Of a stretch of 64,000 bases of DNA, positions 23,201-31,688 are shown one piece after another. Positions within the stretch are counted from its first letter, which is position 1. Every line of letters starts with the position of its first letter. Origin of the DNA: Xanthocytophaga flava (lineage in GTDB: Bacteria > Bacteroidota > Bacteroidia > Cytophagales > 172606-1); the NCBI GenBank assembly GCA_030068525.1, contig JASJOS010000005.1:248001-312000 (forward strand), written 5' to 3'. A program made the position numbers and the translations under genes. The notes beneath the pieces were generated by a model that saw only the letters and a list, made by a program, of their open reading frames with translations, had not been told where the DNA came from and did no database searches.

Positions 23201-23917
23201 CTATTCATGAAGCTTCTTTATATTCTTCATTAAACTGGCAAATACCTGATCCAACTGGTCAGGGGTATATTCAGGAGATAACTGTATCTGGATGGTAATC
23301 TGGATATTTGGGGAAGAAGAAACAGCAGGGGTAGGAACTGTTATTATATCCTTTGAATCAGATATATGGATTGTTTGAGGTTGTGGTTTGTCCTCTGCAA
23401 ACAATGAACCTTGTTCAATACGGGATGTTACAGGACGTAATTTATTCTCTTTAGGTTTCTGGGCAGCTTCCAAATTAGCTTTTCCATTTCTCTGCTCACC
23501 CGGAATCACCGCTTCACACAACATTAGATAAAAAGCTGCCATTTTACGGGCAGAAGCCTCTCCTACTCTGGCTTTATTCTTAAACCATGTTTCTACCTTA
23601 ACTCTGTCAGCAGGGTCAATGACTGCATCATTAAGTTCTTGAGGATAAACAGTTCTACGGATCACATCACATACTTCTCCATACTTCTCATCATCACGCC
23701 AGTCATAGGCTAAATCGGTAGGCCGTCCGTCATCATCAATAAAACCAATGGCTCGTAAAGGTGGTAACACATTAGTACGTGCAGAATCTTCGCCCATCTC
23801 AAAGTGCATTGCCAGAAATCCGGGAGTAATCTTAATATTTGGATTGCTCTGAAACTTTTTGCGTAACGCCCACCAGTTTGTTACAGAAAGTTTTGGATAG
23901 GAAATCTCACTTGCCAT
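23201..23917 (-). CDS. DUF5343 domain protein
   Basis: 238 aa, cytoplasmic. Residues about 5-150 match the DUF5343 pattern: YPKLSVTNWWALRKKFQ, a winged-helix-like segment ITPGFLAMHFEMGEDSARTNVLPPLRAIGFID, then RPTDLAYDWRDDEKYGEVC and VYPQELNDA. The order suggests a helix-turn-helix module that could bind nucleic acid. The C-terminal 70 residues are low-complexity (Pro/Ser/Gln) followed by a strand-helix ending PNIQITIQIQLSPEYTPDQLDQVFASL, which reads like a small partner-binding domain. No gene is close on either side. Function of the family is unknown. Confidence 0.8.
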   Translation of the reverse strand: MASEISYPKLSVTNWWALRKKFQSNPNIKITPGFLAMHFEMGEDSARTNVLPPLRAIGFIDDDGRPTDLAYDWRDDEKYGEVCDVIRRTVYPQELNDAVIDPADRVKVETWFKNKARVGEASARKMAAFYLMLCEAVIPGEQRNGKANLEAAQKPKENKLRPVTSRIEQGSLFAEDKPQPQTIHISDSKDIITVPTPAVSSSPNIQITIQIQLSPEYTPDQLDQVFASLMKNIKKLHE

Positions 23918-24191
23918 GGAGGATAAAATACAATGATGAAAATACGATTTCTGAATAGGGGCTTGAAAGATACTACTTTATTTGTTTATAATGCAATAAT
24001 GAACCTATCTATAGCCTGTTTTTGTGGTAGCTATAAAGATTAGCAAAAGAATAGCAGTAGTATATGCAGGTATATTAACTCCCTATATCAGACAGGTTAT
24101 CAACAACTTATCTAGTACTCATCATGTACTATCAATCAAATAGGTGAAGAAAAAACCTATTGGATTGATAATGCCATTTATAGGATATTTC

Positions 24192-24836
24192 TCACGAAAA
24201 TGTTAGTTCCCGGGTTGTAACTGTATATTTATCTCCATTTGTCTGCTCGTAAGTGATAGTGAAGATATGCTTTTTAGAGGATACAGGAGGCTTGGCTAGC
24301 CAGAGTGTGTAGGCCAGCTCAGGTGAGGGTTGTCCATTACTATAAGTTCGCAGATTGACGGCAACATCCTCTGACCAGGAGTTATAGAAGCCCATTTTCT
24401 TGATCAGAAATATTTCGGCCAAATTTGTACCCGCCGGGTGTTCAGTATCAAAATCTTGATTACTGGTAATTCGTATTGTACTGACTTTTTCTTTTGATCC
24501 CTCATGTCCATTAGGCAACGGATCACAAGCCATCAACAGGCCATAACTATTGATAGGTAAAGATGAATAATATTCTGCTTTTACTTCCAGATTTATTCCT
24601 ACTTTGTTATAGGGATGCGAAGCTGTTTCAGGTAACGAATCCAAACGCACATATGGGTATCCGTTGGTCACTGTACTATCAATTAATACATTGGTTGCTT
24701 TCCAGCCGTTTACCTTAAAATACTTCTGAGAAAAATTATCGCCACAGCCACATGTATCAAACCAGCAGCATCCTGTAAGAAATAAAGGTGCAACAGAAAT
24801 AAGAAATGCAAGAGATAAAATTTTAATAGTTTTCAT
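24192..24836 (-). CDS. Lipoprotein of unknown function (DUF5034-like)
   Basis: 214 aa. The N terminus is a lipoprotein signal with lipobox LFLTGC (Cys about 22-23), followed by an unusual Cys-rich stretch CCWFDTCGCGDN. The mature region is beta-rich (VKAEYYSSLPINSYGLLMACDP, VSTIRITSNQDFDTEHPAGTN), similar in layout to the DUF5034 lipoproteins of Bacteroidota; that assignment is from memory and moderate. Probably anchored in the outer membrane facing the periplasm or surface. It stands alone, with 274 bp to the DUF5343 gene and 365 bp to the DUF3822 gene. Confidence 0.75.
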   Translation of the reverse strand: MKTIKILSLAFLISVAPLFLTGCCWFDTCGCGDNFSQKYFKVNGWKATNVLIDSTVTNGYPYVRLDSLPETASHPYNKVGINLEVKAEYYSSLPINSYGLLMACDPLPNGHEGSKEKVSTIRITSNQDFDTEHPAGTNLAEIFLIKKMGFYNSWSEDVAVNLRTYSNGQPSPELAYTLWLAKPPVSSKKHIFTITYEQTNGDKYTVTTRELTFS

Positions 24837-25201
24837 AGAAAATAAAAAAATTCACACATTGTAGACACTGTCAACTTTACAAAGGTTGCATCAAAAGTAT
24901 AAAGGATATATTTTAGGAAAATAACAACAGTAGAAATATATACTCCCGGTGACTTATACCAGGATAAAATTATTTCTGGATTCGATCACAAAAAAATATT
25001 TTGTCAGTAAAAAAATTAGGGAATAATATGTATTTTGCTTACCGTTCATAATCAATCTTTTCTGTGGATTTTACCAAGCTATGGATGCTGCAGTTATATA
25101 AGAAAATAGAATCTCAAAATTAGTTTATTAGGTTCGTATTCTGTAAACTTGTAAGCCTAAAAGAGGATAAAAAGGGTAAACACATAACTTATTATATTGA
25201 G
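24837..25201. other. 365-bp intergenic region
   Basis: Divergent space between the lipoprotein gene and the DUF3822 gene. AT-rich, with no ORF of substance, no clear hairpin and no full TTG-N17-23-TAnnTTTG match; an AACCTTTG sequence on the minus strand (complement of 24883-24890) is the nearest promoter-like element. Confidence 0.5.
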
Positions 25202-26089
25202 TTGGAGACTACAGTAGTAAAGTTTAAACAAAATCAACTAATTAAAGATACAACTGTATTTGATATAGAGCTTATTCCTCAGTATGCGCTAAATCTGGAA
25301 TTAAGCAAGGATGGATTTAGAATAAGTGTAGTGGATACACATGCGAGCAGGTGCTTATGGCTGGAAGAGCGGCATTTCTCTGCACTATTACAAAAAGAAC
25401 AACTGCTGGAACAACTGGATCTCCTGTATGAAGAACATGAATTTCTGAAAGCTGGATTCTGGCAAAAAATAAAAGTCTCTGTAAAAAATCAGTTTTTCAC
25501 ATTATTACCCAGCTCTTTGTTTTACAAGGAGCATGCCCGCAAGTATCTTCAATTGGCAACTCATACATTGCCTGAAAGCTATGAAGTACTCTACTATCGC
25601 CATCCACATAGTGAAATGGTGAACGTATTTGCAGAGGAGAGAAAGGTAATTGAATGGTTCCGTCAGAACTATCCTGCACGAAATGTAGAATTTGTACATT
25701 ATTCAAGTGCATTGGTAGAAGGTGTCTTTCACACAGAACCAGTACCTGTACGATCAGTGACAGTATTGGTAGAGTCATCTCACCTGACAATTGCGGTTAC
25801 TAATGGAAAGGTATTAGAGTATTGCAATACATTCTTTTATGTAAGTGCTAATGACTTCTTGTATTATGTTATGCTGGTGTTTCACCAAATGCAGCTTAAC
25901 CCAGAAGTCCATAAGGTAACTTTGTATGGAGAAATTAGTCCGGAATCTGCAATATTCGAACAGTTATACAAATACATTCGCAATGTGGTATTTGGCCATA
26001 AGCCAAGTACACTGAAGTTCAGCTATCTTTTTGATGAATTGTATGATCATCGCTATTTTGATGTGTACAATATCTATCTATGTGAATAA
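25202..26089 (+). CDS. DUF3822 family protein, TTG start
   Basis: 295 aa. Matches the Bacteroidota DUF3822 family, which has an actin/ASKHA-like layout: N-terminal strand pair LNLELSKDGFRISVVD, a middle FFTLLPSSLFYKEHARKYL, and a second half starting FVHYSSALVEGVF with SVTVLVESSHLTIAVTNGKVLEYCNTF. Family members often sit next to rsmD and coaD, but not here. The frame is open from 25124 yet has no upstream ATG; the first start-like codon is TTG at 25202, which yields the full domain. This start is therefore chosen by exclusion. A strong hairpin terminator follows. Confidence 0.85.
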   Translation: METTVVKFKQNQLIKDTTVFDIELIPQYALNLELSKDGFRISVVDTHASRCLWLEERHFSALLQKEQLLEQLDLLYEEHEFLKAGFWQKIKVSVKNQFFTLLPSSLFYKEHARKYLQLATHTLPESYEVLYYRHPHSEMVNVFAEERKVIEWFRQNYPARNVEFVHYSSALVEGVFHTEPVPVRSVTVLVESSHLTIAVTNGKVLEYCNTFFYVSANDFLYYVMLVFHQMQLNPEVHKVTLYGEISPESAIFEQLYKYIRNVVFGHKPSTLKFSYLFDELYDHRYFDVYNIYLCE

Positions 26090-26109
26090 AAATTGACAGG
26101 CTATAAATT

Positions 26110-26157
26110 AAATAACGCTTAATCTATCTCTATAAGAAATAAGATTAAGCGTTATTT
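26110..26157. terminator. Bidirectional terminator between DUF3822 and DUF3299 genes
   Basis: Sixteen perfectly paired bases, AAATAACGCTTAATCT (26110-26125) and its complement (26142-26157), with a 16-nt loop, between convergent genes. Confidence 0.85.
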
Positions 26158-26181
26158 GTTTATGAGGTTGTCTATTGCCAT

Positions 26182-26643
26182 TTACAAAACTGGACTTGCT
26201 TCTTCGAGAATATAGAACAAATGGTTCTCATCTGTTTCATTCAGTCGTAAGACACCACTTACCTGTACAGGCTTCGCAGTATAATCAAAAGAGGTAGAAG
26301 CTTTTACTTCTACAACAGATTCCGGACCTGCACCACCACAAAAGAAACAATGGCTAAACGGCACCATTGAAAGCATAAAATTCATCTGTTTTTTGGCTTC
26401 ATCCAGTGGAATGATAAATCCTTTCAATGTGACACGTTTTCCGGCCAATGCCTTTAAATCTTTGCTGAATATAGGTTGAGGGTAGTATCGGTCCGGAACA
26501 TTTTTATACTCTACCGCCATTAAAGTTTTCCATAAATCTGCTGAAGATACTGTTGTAGCAATGGCCTGATCCTTAGGAGCTGTCTGTGCCTGAAGGGTCA
26601 GACAACTAGCACAGATAAATAATAGAAAAACAATATGTTTCAT
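26182..26643 (-). CDS. DUF3299 family periplasmic protein, possible zinc-transport accessory
   Basis: 153 aa with signal peptide ending LTLQAQ. The DUF3299 core is visible: AGKRVTLKGFIIPLDE, MLSMVPFSHCFFCGGAGPE (His98, Cys99, Cys102, a plausible metal site) and VQVSGVLRLNE near the end. In some gammaproteobacteria DUF3299 genes sit in Zur-controlled transporter clusters together with an FtsX-like permease and an ATPase, the same companions found here (63 bp upstream on the same strand). It is the last gene of that unit. A role in periplasmic zinc handling is inferred from context. Confidence 0.85.
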   Translation of the reverse strand: MKHIVFLLFICASCLTLQAQTAPKDQAIATTVSSADLWKTLMAVEYKNVPDRYYPQPIFSKDLKALAGKRVTLKGFIIPLDEAKKQMNFMLSMVPFSHCFFCGGAGPESVVEVKASTSFDYTAKPVQVSGVLRLNETDENHLFYILEEASPVL

Positions 26644-26706
26644 AAAGGGTAGCTATAACTCTTTTGAGAGAAATAAATGTTTTGTTTACTCAACAAATAT
26701 ACAATT

Positions 26707-27363
26707 TTAAAGAGTTCCCAATACTGTCTGAACGCTTTCCAGGTGTAAATGATTTGCTATCCGATTTTTGACACGCGCATCATGTGTAGCGATAACCAGT
26801 GTAGCACCACAAGCCGCAGCTTGTGTTTCAAGCAGATCCAATACTCTCATGCAGTTTACGTCATCCAGACTGGAAGTTGGTTCATCAGCCAGAATCAGTT
26901 TAGGGAGGTTTAGTACGGCTCGAGCAATTGAAATACGTTGTGCCTGTCCCTGACTTAACTGATGGGGCATGGATTTCCGTTTTTCTAATACGCTCAGTAT
27001 GCTTAATACTTCTGCAATACGTTGTTTATTCTGAGGTAATCCTGCCATATACTGAGTTAGCAGTAGGTTCTCTTCAACTGTCAATACAGATAATAAATGT
27101 GGTTTCTGCAATACCAACCCAATGTTTTGTCCTCGAAACTGATCTGCTTTGTTTCCTGAAAGAGTATATAGGTTTGTTCCTGCAATGATGGCCGTACCTT
27201 GTGTAGGCTGCCGCAAACCGGCAAGCATATGTAATAGGGTAGTTTTACCACTCCCGGAAACTCCAGTCAACAACCACCTATCCCCCTGAGCAGCTGTCCA
27301 GTCAGGAAAAGATAGAGTATGCGTTGTAGTGTAATTATAACGTATTCCTGTAAGTTGAAACAT
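26707..27363 (-). CDS. ABC transporter ATP-binding protein (MacB/LolD-like)
   Basis: 218 aa cytoplasmic ATPase with all nucleotide-binding motifs: Walker A GVSGSGKTTLLHMLAG (about 35-50), Q-loop LQKPHLLS, signature LSQGQAQRISIARA (about 136-149), Walker B LILADEPTSSLDD (about 155-167) and switch His in IATHD. The subfamily is the LolD/MacB type that works with FtsX-like permeases. The permease gene lies 52 bp upstream on the same strand and the DUF3299 gene 63 bp downstream. Probably energises a metal-related envelope transporter, although LolCDE- or MacB-like export cannot be excluded. Confidence 0.93.
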   Translation of the reverse strand: MFQLTGIRYNYTTTHTLSFPDWTAAQGDRWLLTGVSGSGKTTLLHMLAGLRQPTQGTAIIAGTNLYTLSGNKADQFRGQNIGLVLQKPHLLSVLTVEENLLLTQYMAGLPQNKQRIAEVLSILSVLEKRKSMPHQLSQGQAQRISIARAVLNLPKLILADEPTSSLDDVNCMRVLDLLETQAAACGATLVIATHDARVKNRIANHLHLESVQTVLGTL

Positions 27364-27415
27364 GCGTTTGTCAATGAAGGTTATGCGTATTTTATTCAGC
27401 TAGCTGGAATAGCTT

Positions 27416-28666
27416 TTATGTTGCCAGGGTTTCGGATATGTCAATGCGATATGTTTGTAGTGCAGGTAACAAAGATGCTATCAATCCCACTCCCAACACA
27501 CCTGCAAAAATATAATACTCTTCAGTGAGAAACTGCCAGCCTTTGAATGAAACTTGTGATGTCTGATCCAGTAAAGCACTTGTTAATTCAACAGCGCCAT
27601 GTCCCAGCAGTAGACCACATATACCACCAAAAGCGGCCAGTAATAGCCCTTCTAAAATAATATGGGTAAACAATTTATTTTGTGAGGCTCCTAATGTTCG
27701 CATAATAGCCAGATCGTATTGTCTCTCTTTTAGTGCATTATACAATGCGATGAAGATACTCAACCCTGCAATCAGAATAATTACATAGGCAAAATACTCT
27801 ATCACATCAGCTCCTACTCCAAACAAGTCGAATAAACGCACGATTTCCATTGCAGGAGAAGCGGCTTGCAGATTACTCTGGCTATTAATCATTCTGGGCA
27901 TCATAAGTGTAGCCATCGGGTTAGAAAATGTCAGCAGTAATGCTGTGATTTCCCTATCATCTTCTTGGCTAGTAGTATCATGATGTTCTTCTGTATGTTT
28001 AGTAGATGGTCCAATTGGAATAACAGGCATAGCAGCTGCTTCATGATGTTCATGAATGGCCCATATACTTTCTATGCTGGTAAGTACTAAACGATCCATT
28101 ACAGTCTCACTTGGCTTCATAACACCTACCACTTTATAAGTTTGCTCCTCGTGTCGATTATCTTCACTCCCATCTAATCCATGTGAGCTATGAAAGGTAT
28201 CACCTACCTTAAGTCCTGACTGCCGGGCAACCTCAGATCCTATGGTTGCTTCCATAACATTGTGCCACCATTTCCCATTTGCTAGCTGACAGCTATAATG
28301 TTCCGGATACAATTGATTGGTTCCTACAATACGAAAAGCCTGATAGCTATCTCCAAGAGCCAATGGGATTGCCTTTTTAACAAATCGCTTATTAGAAGCG
28401 ATTTTATTGGCATCAGATAATTTGATGTTTCCTGTTGGATTGTCTATATGGAAGATGCTACATAAGATCAATTGCAAAGGGCTTCCTTTAGCACCTACTA
28501 CCAGGTTAATGTCTTTAGCATTGGCTTGCATCTTATTTTGTAATTGTGTTGTTATCACTAACAAATAGACTACGATTCCAACACCTAACGCCAATAGCAA
28601 TGTATTAAGGAATGTATTAAGTTTTCGGTTGCGGATATACGCCCAGCTTAATGTAAATAGGTTCAT
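27416..28666 (-). CDS. FtsX-like ABC transporter permease with histidine-rich periplasmic loop
   Basis: 416 aa. I start at the ATG at 28666 (MNLFTLSWAYIRNRKLNTF); an upstream TTG at 28690 falls inside an operator-like palindrome. One N-terminal helix, a large periplasmic domain, then three C-terminal helices (FtsX domain about 275-415, ending YRIDISETLAT). The periplasmic domain contains an unusual His-rich stretch at about 204-229 (IHEHHEAA, then TKHTEEHHDTT), plus DNRHEEQ earlier, suggesting metal contact. First gene of the unit permease-ATPase-DUF3299, divergent from a MerC-like gene. I infer zinc uptake or trafficking. Confidence 0.9.
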   Translation of the reverse strand: MNLFTLSWAYIRNRKLNTFLNTLLLALGVGIVVYLLVITTQLQNKMQANAKDINLVVGAKGSPLQLILCSIFHIDNPTGNIKLSDANKIASNKRFVKKAIPLALGDSYQAFRIVGTNQLYPEHYSCQLANGKWWHNVMEATIGSEVARQSGLKVGDTFHSSHGLDGSEDNRHEEQTYKVVGVMKPSETVMDRLVLTSIESIWAIHEHHEAAAMPVIPIGPSTKHTEEHHDTTSQEDDREITALLLTFSNPMATLMMPRMINSQSNLQAASPAMEIVRLFDLFGVGADVIEYFAYVIILIAGLSIFIALYNALKERQYDLAIMRTLGASQNKLFTHIILEGLLLAAFGGICGLLLGHGAVELTSALLDQTSQVSFKGWQFLTEEYYIFAGVLGVGLIASLLPALQTYRIDISETLAT

Positions 28667-28673
28667 ATGGTGG

Positions 28674-28690
28674 CTGCAACTCGGTTGCAA
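28674..28690. promoter_or_regulatory. 7-3-7 palindrome (Zur-like box) upstream of permease
   Basis: CTGCAAC-TCG-GTTGCAA, seven of seven half-site bases except the first. It lies 8 bp upstream of the permease ATG, on top of the likely transcription start. The same palindrome type recurs at 28736-28752. Assignment to a Fur-family zinc repressor is inferred from symmetry and gene content. Confidence 0.6.
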
Positions 28691-28735
28691 AAAAGTTTTT
28701 ATTTCTGTTGCAATATAGTAAATCAGCTATTATTT

Positions 28736-28752
28736 TTGCAACGTTGTTACAA
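28736..28752. promoter_or_regulatory. 7-3-7 palindrome (Zur-like box) upstream of the MerC-like gene
   Basis: TTGCAAC-GTT-GTTACAA, a dyad with one mismatched pair, ending 20 bp before the MerC-like ATG. Its centre is 62 bp from that of the 28674-28690 site, so each divergent gene has its own copy. A lone half-site GTTGCAA lies between them at 28707-28713. Confidence 0.6.
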
Positions 28753-28772
28753 ATTCAGCTATCGCCTCTTCA

Positions 28773-29150
28773 ATGAAAAATTTTTCTGTTTCGCGCAAGT
28801 CAGATTGGATGGGGATTATTAGTTCAGTAGGCTGTATTATCCACTGTATGTTTATGCCTGTACTTCTATCAAGTGCAGCTAGTTTTACTGCACATGAGGA
28901 ATATCGCTGGCTTGACTTCCTTTTTTTAGCAATTGCGGCTGTTGCTGTTTGGTTATCAGCTCGTAAAGCACATTCTCTGTTAGTTCGTATTATCCTTATA
29001 GTTGCCTGGGCTGTATTTGCAGGTAGCATTATCTGGGAAGAAAGTATACCATTTGCCTCTATTCTTATGTATCTGGGGTCTGTATTGTTAATTGTTGGAC
29101 ATGTACTGAATCTTCGTCATGTTCATCATCATGCAGGGCATAAACATTAA
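28773..29150 (+). CDS. MerC-domain membrane protein
   Basis: 125 aa with four membrane helices. The MerC signature is in the first helix: SVGCIIHCMFMPVL, with Cys21, His24 and Cys25. The C terminus is His-rich (NLRHVHHHAGHKH), suitable for binding zinc or related metals. MerC of mercury operons carries Hg(II) across the inner membrane, but stand-alone Bacteroidota homologues without merA/merR are more likely metal transporters under a Fur-family regulator. No other mer gene is present. Divergent from the permease-ATPase-DUF3299 unit and sharing its palindromic operators, so probably part of the same response. Confidence 0.88.
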   Translation: MKNFSVSRKSDWMGIISSVGCIIHCMFMPVLLSSAASFTAHEEYRWLDFLFLAIAAVAVWLSARKAHSLLVRIILIVAWAVFAGSIIWEESIPFASILMYLGSVLLIVGHVLNLRHVHHHAGHKH

Positions 29151-29180
29151 AACCTTTAAAGCATAATCTCTTTTCTGCAT

Positions 29181-29208
29181 AAAACCTCCTTGTTCCCAAG
29201 GAGGTTTT
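29181..29208 (+). terminator. Terminator of the MerC-like gene
   Basis: AAAACCTCCTTG (29181-29192) and CAAGGAGGTTTT (29197-29208) with loop TTCC and T6 at the end. The rnhB frame extends upstream through it, which supports a later rnhB start. Confidence 0.92.
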
Positions 29209-29249
29209 TTATTTGTTTTGCAACTTACAACTCTCTACTCAATAATAGA

Positions 29250-29840
29250 ATGTCGTTACAATCTGCCTATACACAAGATCTGATTGAAGCTGGACTGGAT
29301 GAAGCGGGTCGGGGTTGCCTGGCAGGCCCCGTTGTTGCTGCTGCAGTGATTTTGCCCAAAGACTATAAACACACTAGTCTGAATGACTCCAAGCAGTTAA
29401 CACGTAGTGACAGAGAAAAGCTAAGAGAGGAGATTCAAAAAGATGCTATTGCTTTTGCAGTAGCAGAAGCATCCAATTCGGAAATTGATCAAGTAAATAT
29501 ACTGAATGCAAGTTTCCTCGCTATGCATCGGGCTGTAGACAATCTTTTGGTTATACCACAGATGTTACTGATTGATGGAAACCGGTTTAAACCTTACCCA
29601 TTTATTGCTCACACCTGTATTGTTAAGGGAGATACAAAGTTTTTATCTATTGCGGCTGCATCGATACTTGCCAAAACGTATCGTGATGATCTGATGGAAA
29701 CACTAGCCAAAGATTTTCCCCACTATGGATGGGAAACCAATGCGGCCTATCCGACTAAGGCTCATTACCAGGCACTGGAAAAATACGGAATTACACCACA
29801 CCACCGACGTACTTTTCGATTGGGAGAGATTAGCAAATGA
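29250..29840 (+). CDS. rnhB: Ribonuclease HII
   Basis: 196 aa cytoplasmic nuclease that cuts RNA in RNA-DNA hybrids, including single ribonucleotides in DNA. Active-site motifs are present: AGLDEAGRGCLAGPVVAAAV with the paired Asp-Glu, the Asp of LLIDGNRF, and KGDTKFLSIAAASILAKTYRD. The C-terminal HYGWETNAAYPTKAH and YGITPHHRRTF are also family-typical. The ATG at 29250 is preferred because the longer frame from 29190 begins inside the upstream terminator. It converges with nadR with only about 10 bp between, and there is no visible hairpin there. Confidence 0.96.
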   Translation: MSLQSAYTQDLIEAGLDEAGRGCLAGPVVAAAVILPKDYKHTSLNDSKQLTRSDREKLREEIQKDAIAFAVAEASNSEIDQVNILNASFLAMHRAVDNLLVIPQMLLIDGNRFKPYPFIAHTCIVKGDTKFLSIAAASILAKTYRDDLMETLAKDFPHYGWETNAAYPTKAHYQALEKYGITPHHRRTFRLGEISK

Positions 29841-29849
29841 CAAAAAAGC

Positions 29850-30845
29850 TTAGCGAGTTTCTATTTCAGGTAAAATATAGTGTTCTACTGCGGCTATAGC
29901 CTGAGCTAAACGATTTTCAAAATCACCTTCAATAATTATATACTTCAATCTTCGTTTTTCCAGTTCTCTACGAATGGTTTGAAACTGTTCCTCACGAATA
30001 TGGCCATAGTTGCGGGTTCCATCATTAATCCATGGCAGATCAGGTTTCAGCAATAGATATAAAGCCGCCCGTTGGCGAGGCTGATGATTGGCTTCGATTA
30101 TCCAGTCAGGGCACTGATTAAAATAGATCTCACTCCATATCTGTGTCAGAATAAGGTCTGTATCCAGAAACAGGATCTTATTTGCTTTGCATAATACTTG
30201 CTCTTCTAACATCAGGTGGCCGCCAGCTATGTGGGAAATCCCCATATACTCAAAATGGGGCATTTTTTCCTCATAATACGTTCTACCATATTCTGGTAAC
30301 CATTCTGTCTGAAAATGCCTAGCAAGCTGCTCTGTAAGAACAGATTTCCCTACAGATTCCGGTCCAGTTAACACTATCTTTTTCACATAGTAAGGTCTCA
30401 CTTCTGCTGGAATATATTCCCAGTGTTTAAAAGGTTCTTGTCGTATATATCTGGCAGAAATAGGAATAGTATTTCGCTGCAAATCAATCAGAATATGTTT
30501 GATTCCAAGTTCTCTTTCCAGCTCAAAACCATAGTTTTCAGAACTAAAGAAGATATCAGGCTTTTCAGGAAGATTACGCTCAAACGTTCCAGCCCAGATA
30601 CGCCAAAAATCAGGGTGGTCTACTGGTTCCTGAGGATTTTCATCTGTAACATGGATTACCTGAATGTGCGGATCATCTGCAAATATCTTTTTCATCCAGT
30701 GATAGCGTAGATATCCCGGAATAGGCTCCCGGTTAATAGAGCACATTAACACATACATGCGATCTACCTGTCTGGCTCCTTCCCGAATAAGATGAATATG
30801 TCCGTTGTGAGGAGGCAAAAATTTACCCAGTGTAAAACCAATCAT
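29850..30845 (-). CDS. nadR: NadR-type bifunctional nicotinamide-nucleotide adenylyltransferase / ribosylnicotinamide kinase
   Basis: 331 aa from the ATG at 30845; an alternative ATG at 30872 adds nine residues. The adenylyltransferase domain (about 1-155) has GKFLPPHNGHIHL (HxGH type) and PISARYIR. The C-terminal kinase domain begins with P-loop GPESVGKSVL (about 162) and continues to the YNRADP-like end. It converts nicotinamide riboside to NMN and then NAD+. There is no N-terminal DNA-binding domain, so it is purely enzymatic, unlike enterobacterial NadR. Same strand and close to an ADP-ribosylglycohydrolase and a TonB-dependent receptor; pnuC, the riboside carrier, is 4 kb away. The group forms a salvage pathway. 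Confidence 0.9.
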   Translation of the reverse strand: MIGFTLGKFLPPHNGHIHLIREGARQVDRMYVLMCSINREPIPGYLRYHWMKKIFADDPHIQVIHVTDENPQEPVDHPDFWRIWAGTFERNLPEKPDIFFSSENYGFELERELGIKHILIDLQRNTIPISARYIRQEPFKHWEYIPAEVRPYYVKKIVLTGPESVGKSVLTEQLARHFQTEWLPEYGRTYYEEKMPHFEYMGISHIAGGHLMLEEQVLCKANKILFLDTDLILTQIWSEIYFNQCPDWIIEANHQPRQRAALYLLLKPDLPWINDGTRNYGHIREEQFQTIRRELEKRRLKYIIIEGDFENRLAQAIAAVEHYILPEIETR

Positions 30846-30910
30846 CAGAAATAGTAATTCCAAACAAAGCATGCACTCAGTAAGTGTGATGCTTTGCAGT
30901 CACTGTATAA

Positions 30911-31684
30911 TTATTTAGTAGGAAATTGTGTAAGAAATGCATCCATTGTCTGCAGAAGGTCTGTCGTAAGGCGTTTTCTCACTTCTATTTCAATCTCTTT
31001 TGGTAGACCACCATAAAACGGCTCTGCAATACTACCTGCCATACAAGCCATTGTATCTGTATCTCCTCCTAATGAAATGGCTAGTCGAATTGCATTTTCC
31101 ACATCTGTACTTTCCAAAAAAGCAATGATAGATTCCGGTACAGATCCCTGGCAACTAACATCGAATTTATAATCAGGTCTGATCTGCTCTATGCTTCGCT
31201 CCAGGTTATATCCAAACGTGTTCTGAACATATTCTTTTATTTCCTGCTTAGAACTTCCTTTCCGAGCCAGAAACACAGCTGCAGCAATCGCCTGAGCACC
31301 TTTTACACCCTCCGGGTGGTTATGTGTAACAACTGCACTCTTTTCTGCCTCCTGTAACACCTCATCCAAAGAACCATAAACATAGGCGACTGGACTTACT
31401 CGCATAGCCGATCCATTACCCCAACTAGTATAAGGCTGCAAATCTGTTGATTGTAACCAGTCTCTGAATGATTTTCCATATCCGGCCAAGGGATATTTAT
31501 TCCCATACGAATGAATCTTTTCAGCATACCTTCCACTATCCAATAGAGCATCAGCCACTGCCAACGTCAAAACTGTATCATCTGTAAATCTGGATTCAGG
31601 CACAAACAATGGAAAATCCATTGTTTTCAAACCACGTATTTCATAAAGTGAGCCGATTATATCACCGGCAATTGCTCCCAGCAT
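30911..31684 (-). CDS. ADP-ribosylglycohydrolase family protein
   Basis: 257 aa all-helical hydrolase with the dinuclear magnesium sites of the family: N-terminal GAIAGDIIGSLYE, SRFTDDTVLTLAVADALL (about 30-47) and C-terminal SLGGDTDTMACMAGSIAEPFYG (about 208-229). Members remove ADP-ribose from arginine or other acceptors, or cleave related N-glycosides. It begins 4 bp after the TonB-dependent receptor stop, so translation is probably coupled, and is followed by nadR. In this setting it may liberate a pyridine-nucleotide breakdown product for salvage; that is inference. It has no signal peptide, so it acts in the cytoplasm. Confidence 0.92.
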   Translation of the reverse strand: MLGAIAGDIIGSLYEIRGLKTMDFPLFVPESRFTDDTVLTLAVADALLDSGRYAEKIHSYGNKYPLAGYGKSFRDWLQSTDLQPYTSWGNGSAMRVSPVAYVYGSLDEVLQEAEKSAVVTHNHPEGVKGAQAIAAAVFLARKGSSKQEIKEYVQNTFGYNLERSIEQIRPDYKFDVSCQGSVPESIIAFLESTDVENAIRLAISLGGDTDTMACMAGSIAEPFYGGLPKEIEIEVRKRLTTDLLQTMDAFLTQFPTK

Positions 31685-31688
31685 AACA

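Noticed and set aside
22952..23208. Two overlapping short frames on opposite strands
   Set aside because: Both run through the palindromic repeat and overlap each other; repeats explain them.
28773..29150. MerC as part of a mercury-resistance operon
   Set aside because: No merA, merR, merT or merP nearby; the context suggests zinc.
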